From Pseudomarimonas salicorniae (GTDB lineage Bacteria; Pseudomonadota; Gammaproteobacteria; Xanthomonadales; Xanthomonadaceae): 64,000 nucleotides of DNA. A model generated the notes under the pieces. That model saw nothing but the letters and a program-made list of their open reading frames with translations, was not told the origin of the DNA and did no database searches. The DNA is taken from positions 62,001 to 126,000 of the forward strand of contig NZ_JALNMH010000007.1 of the NCBI RefSeq assembly GCF_023156535.1. The letters are read 5' to 3'. How positions within the stretch are numbered: position 1 is the stretch's first letter; each line of letters starts with the position of its first letter. Below are positions 58,069 through 64,000 of the stretch, in pieces. Both the position numbers and the translations under genes were made by a program.

Positions 58069-59480
58069 CAGACCTCCAGTACCCAGGTGTCCTTGGTGCC
58101 ACCCCCCTGCGAGGAATTCACCACCAGTGAGCCCTCCTTGAGCGCGACCCGGGTGAGCCCGCCGGGCACGATGCGCACCTTGTCACCGCTGAGCACGAAG
58201 GGCCGCAGGTCGACGTGTCGCGGAGCGAGTCCGGACTCGACGAAGCAGGGCACCGTGGACAGCGACAGCGTGGGCTGCGCGATGTAGTCCTGCGGCTTGG
58301 CCTTGAGCTTGGCCGCAAATTCCTCGAGCTCCTTCTTGCTGGCGTGGGGACCGACCAGCATGCCGTAGCCCCCGGAGCCATGGACGGCTTTCACGACCAG
58401 CTCATCGAGGTGCTCCAGCACGTAGCGGAGCTGCTCGGGGTCCTGGCAATGGTGGGTGGGCACGTTCTGCAGGATCGGCTCCTCGCCGAGGTAGAAACGG
58501 ATCATCTCTGGCACGTACATGTACACCGCCTTGTCGTCGGCGATGCCCGCGCCGATGGCGTTGCACAGGGTCAGGTTGCCGGCGCAGGCGGCGTAATGGA
58601 TGCCCGGCACGCCGAGCATCGACTCGGGACGGAACACGAGGGGATCCAGGTAGTCGTCATCGATGCGGCGATAGAGCACGTCGACGCGGCGCAGCCCGCT
58701 CGTGGTGCGCATGTAGCAGACGTCGTCCTTGACCATCAGGTCCTGCCCCTCGACCAGCGAGATACCCATCTCGTCGGCGAGGAAGGCGTGTTCGTAATAG
58801 GCGCTGTTGTAGATGCCCGGCGTCAGCAGGGCGACGGTCGGCTCCCCGTCGCAGTGCGGCGGGGCGACCGAGCGCAGGGTCTCGAGCAGCTCGTCCGGAT
58901 AGTGAGCGACCGGTGCGACCCGAGCCTTGCGGAAGACCTCGGGAAACAGACGTTGCATCACCTCGCGGTTCTCCAGCATGTAGGAGACCCCCGACGGCGT
59001 CCGACAGTTGTCCTCGAGCACGTAGTACTCATCCGGCCCGGTGCGCACCATGTCGACGCCGGCGATGTGCGTGTACACGTTGTGCGGCAGCGACTGACCG
59101 ACCATTTCCGGTCGGAACTGCGGGTTATGCAGGATGAGTTCCGCAGGCACCTTGCCGGCGCGCAGGATGTCCTGGTCGTGGTACACGTCATGGATGAAGG
59201 CGTTCAGCGCGCGCACCCGCTGACCCAGTCCGCGCGCGAGGAATTGCCACTCGGACTGGGCGAGGATGCGCGGGACGAGATCGAAGGGGATCAGCCGCTC
59301 CGGGTCGCCGCCTTCGGTATAGACGGCGAAGGTGATGCCGATGCGCCGGAACAGCAGCTCCGCCTCGGCGCGCTTGGTCTCCCGTCGCTCTGCGGGCATG
59401 GACTTCAGCCACTCGTCCACCAGCGTGAAGGGCGCCCGGATGGCGCCTTCGCTACCCATTTCGTCGAAGCCTGAGACCAC
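58068..59480 (-). CDS. Circularly permuted ATP-grasp protein
   Basis: A 470-residue CP_ATPgrasp family protein. The conserved blocks are GITFAVYTEGGDPERLIPFD, ALNAFIHDVYHDQDILRAGK, VLEDNCRTPSGVSYMLENRE, DVLYRRIDDDYLDPL, VVKAVHGSGGYGMLVGP (the ATP-lid-like segment) and APRHVDLRPFVL. ATP-grasp enzymes ligate carboxylates to amines; the substrate is unknown. The start is a GTG at 59480 with GGGAG 7 bases upstream. It is the first gene of the Anbu operon, with the promoter presumably in the 129 bases before the photolyase gene. Confidence 0.92.
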   Translation of the reverse strand: MVSGFDEMGSEGAIRAPFTLVDEWLKSMPAERRETKRAEAELLFRRIGITFAVYTEGGDPERLIPFDLVPRILAQSEWQFLARGLGQRVRALNAFIHDVYHDQDILRAGKVPAELILHNPQFRPEMVGQSLPHNVYTHIAGVDMVRTGPDEYYVLEDNCRTPSGVSYMLENREVMQRLFPEVFRKARVAPVAHYPDELLETLRSVAPPHCDGEPTVALLTPGIYNSAYYEHAFLADEMGISLVEGQDLMVKDDVCYMRTTSGLRRVDVLYRRIDDDYLDPLVFRPESMLGVPGIHYAACAGNLTLCNAIGAGIADDKAVYMYVPEMIRFYLGEEPILQNVPTHHCQDPEQLRYVLEHLDELVVKAVHGSGGYGMLVGPHASKKELEEFAAKLKAKPQDYIAQPTLSLSTVPCFVESGLAPRHVDLRPFVLSGDKVRIVPGGLTRVALKEGSLVVNSSQGGGTKDTWVLEV

Positions 59481-59609
59481 GCATCCACTCCCTTCGATCG
59501 GACCCCTACCCTGCGCCGAACTCGCTTTCGATGCAAGCCCGTCGTTGCACGACGTTGGCGCGAAATGCGTATGGAATCCGTTGGAAAGGAACGAAGAGCG
59601 AGGTCGTCC

Positions 59610-61151
59610 TCACTCGGCAAGGCGCTCGCGCAGCGCCTTGGCCTGCCGGGCGATCGCGTCGCGCTCCTGGTCCGACTTGCGCGCCAGTGACTTCCACTGC
59701 AAGGCGGTGCGCGGATGGTCGGAGAAACGGTCGCGATGCCGCTCAAGGAAGTCCCAGTACAGCGTGGTGAACGGACAGGCATCGTCCCCGGTCGCATTGC
59801 CGTACCGGTAGCGGCAGCCGCCACAGTAATTCGACATGCGGTTGATGTAGTTGCCGCTGGCCACGTACGGCTTGCTGACCATGAATCCGCCGTCGGCGTA
59901 CTGGCTCATGCCGAGCACGTTGGGCAGCTCGACCCATTCGACGGCGTCGACGAAGACGGCCAGGAACCAGTGGTGGATCGCCTCGGGCTTCACGCCGAGC
60001 AGCTGCGCGAACAGGCCTAGCACCATCAGCCGCTGGATGTGGTGGGCGTAGCCGAAACGAAGTGTCTGCCACAGCGCATCGCGCAGGCAGGCCATGTCGG
60101 TGTCGCCGGTCCAGTAGAACGCGGGCAGCGGCTGGTCGGCGCCGAGTACGTTGGCCTCGGCGAAGTCGGGCATGCGCAGCCAGTAGACGCCGCGGACGAA
60201 CTCCCGCCAGCCGATGACCTGGCGGATGAACCCCTCGACAGCGGCGATCGGCGCATCGCCGGCCCGATAGGCCGCTTCGGCCGCCTCGACGACCTCGCGC
60301 GGCGAGATGAGCTTGAGGTTCATCGCCGCCGACAGGCGCGAGTGGTAGAGCCAGGGCTCACGCGTCCACATGGCGTCCTGGTACTGACCGAAACCCGGCA
60401 GCCTCCGGCGGATGAAGTCGTCAAGCGCCTGGCGCGCCTGCGCGGCGTTGACCGGCCAGTCGAAGTCGTCGAGGGTGCCGGGATGGTCCGGAAAATGGGC
60501 CTCGACAAGTTCAATCACGCCACGGGTGATGCGATCGGGTTCGAACGCGTGCGGCGCCGGAAGCAGGCCCGGCCCCTCGCGCCCGAAGCTGGCGCGGTTC
60601 TCGGCATCGAAGTTCCACTCGCCGCCGCAGGGCTCGCAGTCGTCGAGCAATACCGACTCGCGCCGGCGCAGCCAGCGGTAGAAGTGTTCAAGGCGCAGGG
60701 TCTTTCGTCCCTTGGCCCACCCGGAGAAGGACTCCGGATCGCAATAGAAGTGGCGGTCCGGCACCTCCACCCACTCGCAGCCGGCCGCCTCCACGGTCTC
60801 GCGCAGCGACTCGCGCAAGCGCCATTCGCCGGGACAGACGCAGAGCACGCGTTGTGGCCGGTGCACCTGGAGGCTGGCCGCCAGCGCCTCGGCCAGCCCC
60901 GGGAAGTCGTGCTCGTCCAGCGCCAGGTAGTCGAGTGGCCAGCCGCGCCCATGCAGCACCTGGCGGAAGTGCCGCATGCCAGCCAGGAATACCGCGATCC
61001 GCGCCTTGGTCGACCAGACATGCGTGGCCTCGCCGCCGACCTCGGCCATCCAGACGCGATCGGACTCCGGCTCGAAGCCCTCGAACAAGGCCGAACCGGC
61101 ATCGAGCTGGTCACCAAGAACCAGGCACAGATTGCGCATGGGTCCACTCAT
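59610..61151 (-). CDS. Iron-sulfur bacterial cryptochrome/photolyase (FeS-BCP, PhrB type)
   Basis: A 513-residue photolyase-fold protein starting MSGPMRNLCLVLGDQLDAGS. The Fe-S-type family is identified by four cysteines, Cys355 (DMACLRDAL), Cys443 and Cys446 (NYCGGCRYRYG) and Cys459 (DDACPFTTLYW). Their spacing equals that of Agrobacterium PhrB (350, 438, 441, 454 as I recall), a [4Fe-4S] (6-4) photolyase. The FAD pocket contains SRLSAAMNLKLISPREVVEA and YAHHIQRLMVLG. It should repair (6-4) photoproducts using blue light. A second ATG at 61139 (MRNLCLV) is also possible. Repeat unit 7 lies upstream. Confidence 0.93.
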   Translation of the reverse strand: MSGPMRNLCLVLGDQLDAGSALFEGFEPESDRVWMAEVGGEATHVWSTKARIAVFLAGMRHFRQVLHGRGWPLDYLALDEHDFPGLAEALAASLQVHRPQRVLCVCPGEWRLRESLRETVEAAGCEWVEVPDRHFYCDPESFSGWAKGRKTLRLEHFYRWLRRRESVLLDDCEPCGGEWNFDAENRASFGREGPGLLPAPHAFEPDRITRGVIELVEAHFPDHPGTLDDFDWPVNAAQARQALDDFIRRRLPGFGQYQDAMWTREPWLYHSRLSAAMNLKLISPREVVEAAEAAYRAGDAPIAAVEGFIRQVIGWREFVRGVYWLRMPDFAEANVLGADQPLPAFYWTGDTDMACLRDALWQTLRFGYAHHIQRLMVLGLFAQLLGVKPEAIHHWFLAVFVDAVEWVELPNVLGMSQYADGGFMVSKPYVASGNYINRMSNYCGGCRYRYGNATGDDACPFTTLYWDFLERHRDRFSDHPRTALQWKSLARKSDQERDAIARQAKALRERLAE

Positions 61152-61218
61152 GCGCACAGCCTGCGCCCCGCGGCGTGGGGATTTCGTGTGCCGCGGGGAG
61201 AAATTCGGCGAAGGCAAG

Positions 61219-61504
61219 CTTGGGCGCGAAGCAGCCATTCATAAAGAAGACAATCATAGGGTGCGGCTGGCCGCACCGGGCGTAGCGTCCGAACGCCCGT
61301 ATCGGTGCGTCCAAGACGCACCCTATGGGGCTCCGCCGACGCGCAACGAAGCCCGACTGTAGGAGCGCACATGGGCGCGACCGCGGCGCGGCGTATTCAC
61401 CACAGACCGCGGCCAGAGCGAATCTCCGCGGTCGCGGCCATGTCCGCTCCTACGAAGAGCCCGCCCGATCGGGGTCGGTGGCGAATGTCCGATTTGCGCC
61501 CGGA
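61219..61504. repeat. Composite intergenic repeat, unit 7 (E-A-B variant-E')
   Basis: A 286-base unit lacking module C. E is at 61219-61240 (TTGGGCGCGAAGCAGCCATT) and E' at 61481-61504 (GAATGTCCGATTTGCGCCC). Module A is at 61253-61330, then the usual CGCAACGAAGCCCGACT linker, then the CATGG variant of module B (61357-61453) as in the solo copy at 35.2 kb. After E it shares with unit 3 an extra segment ATAAAGAAGAC that units 1, 2 and 5 lack. It lies between the stop of the histidine kinase gene and the start of the photolyase gene, both on the minus strand. Confidence 0.8.
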
Positions 61505-61517
61505 GTCCGCCCTGGCC

Positions 61518-63506
61518 CTAGCGCCTGGGCATGCCCCGCAGACTGAGCACGAACTCGACGCCGTCACCTCCGGGCAGGTCACCGGCCTCGGCGCGGCCGC
61601 CGTGGAGCTCGGTGACCAAGCGGACGATGAACAGGCCGAAGCCGAGGTGCACGCCCTGCTTGTGGCTGCCGGGCCGCTGGCTGACCAGGGACTCGAACAG
61701 CCGTCCGCGGATGGCCTCGGGCAGGGTCGGGCCGCTGTTGGCGAGCACGATCTGCGGCCCGTCGAGGCCGCGCTCCAGGGACAGCCGCACCCAGCCATCG
61801 GCTGGACAGAAGCCGCGGGCGTTGTCGACCAGCTTGTCCAGCGCCTGAACCAGCAGTTCCGGCGAGCAGTGCAGCCACAGCTCGCCGTCGGGCAGGGACA
61901 GCTCGAGCCGGCGCGGCGCGAGCAGGGCGCGGTAGCCTTCGGCGCACTGGCGCAGCATGCCGACCAGCTCGACGTCCTCGCCCTCGGCCCCGGCGATGGC
62001 CTGCTCGACGCGGCTGGCCTCGCTCATCGCGCGGACGATGGCAGCCAGCCGGTCGCTGCCGCCGCGGGCGCGCTGCAGCAGGGCGGCGGTGCCCTCGTCC
62101 AGCCGGGTGGTATCGATGTTGTCGAGCGAGCCGCGGACCACCGCCAAGGGCGTGTTCAGCTCGTGCGACAGCTTTCCGGCGAGGCTCTGCAGGTAGGCCT
62201 GGCTGGCCCCGATGTCGGCCAGCAGGCGAGCGAAGCTCCGCGACAGGTCGCCGACCTCGTCACCGGCGCGGCTCGGCGTAAAACCCTGGATGCCGCCATC
62301 CTTGGACAGTGCGTTCTCGACGCCATTGCGCAGGCGACGGATGCGCTGGCTGAGCCGGGTGGCAAAGCCGAGCAGAACGGCGGCAGCCAGGCCCATGGCC
62401 AGCAGGCTGCTGAGCAGCAGTCCGGACAGCGCGCGATCGGCCAGCAGCAGGGTCTGCTGCTCGCGCTGCAGCCACAATGCCGCCACCGGCTCACCCTCTC
62501 TTTGCAGCGGCACGGCGCTCGCCAGCAGCAGGCGCGGCGCGCGGGTGTCGCGGCGCCATGCGTGTCCGGCCGCCCCGCCGAGGGCAGCCTGGACCTCGCG
62601 CCGTGCGTCGCGGGTGGACTCCCCCGCCTCGTGGTCGAGCGGTTCGTCGGCCCAGGCCAGCGCGTACCAGAGCTGGCGTCGCCACCAGGGCAGCGGGTCG
62701 GACTCGGCCGGGGGCAACTCGCCGGCCCGCGCGTAGATCCAGCCGTCGCCGTCGACCAGCTGGGCGCGGATGCCCTCGGGCAGCGCCCCGCGCAGCAGCT
62801 GCTCGGCCTCCTCGCGGTATTCCCAGATCGGCCAGCCGCCGCCGTCGACCTGGCCGAAGCGACGCATCGCCCCGGAGGAGTCCACATCCACGGCAACCAG
62901 CCCCAGCCGGGTAATCGGCCACCCCGAGGGCAGCATCAGCTCGACCCGGTAGCCGCCCTCGATCTCCTGCCACTCCCCGGCGAGACGCAGCCAGGACGGG
63001 CTGCCGTCGTTCGAGGTCACCACCAAGGCACCGCTGGCGGCATTGGCAAGACGCATGCGCAGCGCGCCATTGGGGCCGTCCAGCAGCAGCTGCAGGTGAT
63101 CCGAACGCGCCGCCCGTGGCCAGTGGGCATCTGCGCGCTGCGGTGTCGGATCACGCACCTGCACCAGCAACAGACGCAGCGCCTCGTGGCGACCCAGCGC
63201 CACGCGCAGGCGCGGGCTGCCGGAATCGTCGGCGAACTCGCGCATGACGGGACTGCCCCAGTCACCGCCCTGCCCGTCCAGCCGGGGCTGCCGCGGCAGG
63301 GGCTGGGCAAACCAGCGCGGCGCGGCCGGCGGCAGCAGCCCGGGACGCTCCCCAAGGGCACGACGCAGGCTGTCGGCCACGGCTTCGAGCGTCTCCTCCT
63401 GGCCTTGGCGCAGCAGCGACTCCATCTGCTGCAGCACCTGCCAGCCGCCCCAGGGCAGCAGCAGCAGGCACAGCGAGACCAGGGCCAGCTGCAGGCGAAG
63501 CGGCAT
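61518..63506 (-). CDS. Membrane sensor histidine kinase (possibly PdsS, sortase-associated)
   Basis: A 662-residue kinase. An N-terminal transmembrane helix (LQLALVSLCLLLLPWGGWQV) and a second near residues 355-378 (ALSGLLLSSLLAMGLAAAVL) enclose a periplasmic domain of over 320 residues, which looks beta-rich and carbohydrate-binding-like (QPRLDGQGGDWG...). Then come HAMP-like, HisKA with phospho-acceptor His448 (AGKLSHELNTPLAVV), and HATPase with N box DKLVDNARGFCP and HLGFGLFIV. The kinase core (VVRGSLDNI) and the unusually large sensor resemble the proteobacterial dedicated sortase-system kinase. No sortase gene is in the window, so this remains tentative. The response regulator gene ends 16 bases upstream. 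Confidence 0.85.
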   Translation of the reverse strand: MPLRLQLALVSLCLLLLPWGGWQVLQQMESLLRQGQEETLEAVADSLRRALGERPGLLPPAAPRWFAQPLPRQPRLDGQGGDWGSPVMREFADDSGSPRLRVALGRHEALRLLLVQVRDPTPQRADAHWPRAARSDHLQLLLDGPNGALRMRLANAASGALVVTSNDGSPSWLRLAGEWQEIEGGYRVELMLPSGWPITRLGLVAVDVDSSGAMRRFGQVDGGGWPIWEYREEAEQLLRGALPEGIRAQLVDGDGWIYARAGELPPAESDPLPWWRRQLWYALAWADEPLDHEAGESTRDARREVQAALGGAAGHAWRRDTRAPRLLLASAVPLQREGEPVAALWLQREQQTLLLADRALSGLLLSSLLAMGLAAAVLLGFATRLSQRIRRLRNGVENALSKDGGIQGFTPSRAGDEVGDLSRSFARLLADIGASQAYLQSLAGKLSHELNTPLAVVRGSLDNIDTTRLDEGTAALLQRARGGSDRLAAIVRAMSEASRVEQAIAGAEGEDVELVGMLRQCAEGYRALLAPRRLELSLPDGELWLHCSPELLVQALDKLVDNARGFCPADGWVRLSLERGLDGPQIVLANSGPTLPEAIRGRLFESLVSQRPGSHKQGVHLGFGLFIVRLVTELHGGRAEAGDLPGGDGVEFVLSLRGMPRR

Positions 63507-63522
63507 GTTCAGGCGGCGTGGC

Positions 63523-64000
63523 TCAGGGGCGCCAGCGGTAGCCGGCGCCGTGCACGGTGTCGATCTCGTCGAAGCCCGCGTCGATGGCCTCGAACTTGCG
63601 GCGGATCCGCTTGATGTGGCTGGTCACCGTGGCGTCGTCGACCTCGACCTCAGCCTCGCGCATCAGCTGCTCGCGGGAGCGCACATGGCCGGGATGGCGG
63701 GCCAGCGCGTGGACCATCCAGAACTCGGTCAGGGTCAGCGGCACTTCCTCGCCGTTCCAGGTGATGCGCAGGCGCTCAAGCTCCAGCCGCAGGCCGCGCA
63801 GCGACAGCACCTGCTCCTTCGCGGCGGGCTGGCGCAGGGCATCGAGGCGACGGAACAGCGCGGTGACCCGGGCGGTGAGCTGGGGCAGGCTGATCGTCTT
63901 GCTGAGGTAGTCGTCGGCCCCCAGGCGCAGCCCCGAGATCACGTCGAGATCGGAGTCGCGGGCGGTCAGGAACAGGATCGGCAGGGACGCCGAGCGCGCC
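63523..64000 (-). CDS. OmpR-type response regulator, partial (5' end outside window)
   Basis: The frame is open to the window end, so the visible 158 residues lack the true N-terminus and the phospho-acceptor Asp. The first ATG or GTG seen (at 63942) is internal. Visible receiver parts are ASLPILFLTARDSDLDVISG and LRLGADDYLSK with the conserved Lys. Then comes a winged-helix DNA-binding domain (LTLTEFWMVHALARHPGHVR, ATVTSHIKRIRRKFEAIDAG, DTVHGAGYRW). The sequence resembles PdsR, the partner of the sortase-associated kinase. It is the cognate regulator of the kinase gene 16 bases downstream. Confidence 0.88.
   Translation of the reverse strand, partial: ARSASLPILFLTARDSDLDVISGLRLGADDYLSKTISLPQLTARVTALFRRLDALRQPAAKEQVLSLRGLRLELERLRITWNGEEVPLTLTEFWMVHALARHPGHVRSREQLMREAEVEVDDATVTSHIKRIRRKFEAIDAGFDEIDTVHGAGYRWRP

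Noticed and set aside
56303-58102. A 599-residue frame that would fuse an unknown N-terminal region to the transglutaminase-like protein.
   Set aside because: The upstream part is antiparallel in frame to the alpha-E gene on the same strand in another frame; the TGATG junction at 57131-57135 shows the real start.

Overview
The window is 64 kb of G+C-rich, densely packed bacterial chromosome, and every recognisable gene points to a Gammaproteobacterium close to the Xanthomonadales/Lysobacterales (Rhodanobacteraceae- or Lysobacteraceae-like). The clues are ubiH next to a second UbiH/VisC hydroxylase, the AmgK-MurU cell-wall recycling pair, two DUF4124-type proteins, a monofunctional-looking RelA, PBP1b, YoaA and HrpA, and secreted proteins carrying repeat domains common in that order. 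This is inference from gene content; no 16S or other RNA gene is visible. I found no tRNA, rRNA, CRISPR array, prophage, transposase or replication origin.

Layout. 0-12 kb: partial ychJ, a secreted cupredoxin, the tightly overlapped run yoaA-VOC-tsaB, a TPR lipoprotein, mrcB (PBP1b) and a giant three-module glycosyltransferase. 12-25 kb: a small protein of unknown function, a membrane Ser/Thr kinase with a TPR region downstream of relA, a secreted DUF11-like protein, a small exported protein, hrpA and dps. 25-35 kb (all + strand): AbgT and POT transporters, an exported amidohydrolase, a flavin-dependent halogenase, recQ and a YhiN-type flavoprotein. 35-44 kb: a PAS/GAF/GGDEF/EAL protein, the two ubiquinone hydroxylases, then the operon HDAC-like amidohydrolase-amgK-murU. 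44-53 kb: orphan parA, an M23 peptidase, gdhA, and the minus-strand run pssA, SpoIIE-type phosphatase/kinase, STAS protein, MlaE, MlaF, followed by two DUF4124-type genes. 53-64 kb: trpE, the complete Anbu proteasome-like operon, an iron-sulfur photolyase, and a two-component system cut by the window end.

The most unusual feature lies between the genes. Five intergenic units (12.7, 25.3, 43.8, 53.4 and 61.2 kb; about 220-416 bp) share one architecture: short inverted terminal repeats (here called E) enclosing palindromic modules A, B and C in fixed order with conserved linkers. One whole unit is inverted. Solo or degenerate A and B modules occur at three more places (35.2, 46.3, 55.4 kb). All eight sites lie just downstream of at least one gene 3' end. 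This looks like a non-autonomous, MITE-like composite built from REP-type palindromes, with no transposase in the window.

A second point of interest is the 47.8-51.6 kb cluster, which places partner-switching regulators (PP2C phosphatase plus RsbW-like kinase, and a STAS protein with an intact phospho-acceptor serine) directly before an MlaE/MlaF lipid ABC transporter. The mlaE-mlaF junction carries two inverted heptamer arrays able to form a long hairpin at the mlaF start. The phosphatase gene also appears to begin at a non-canonical start codon just after the pssA stop.
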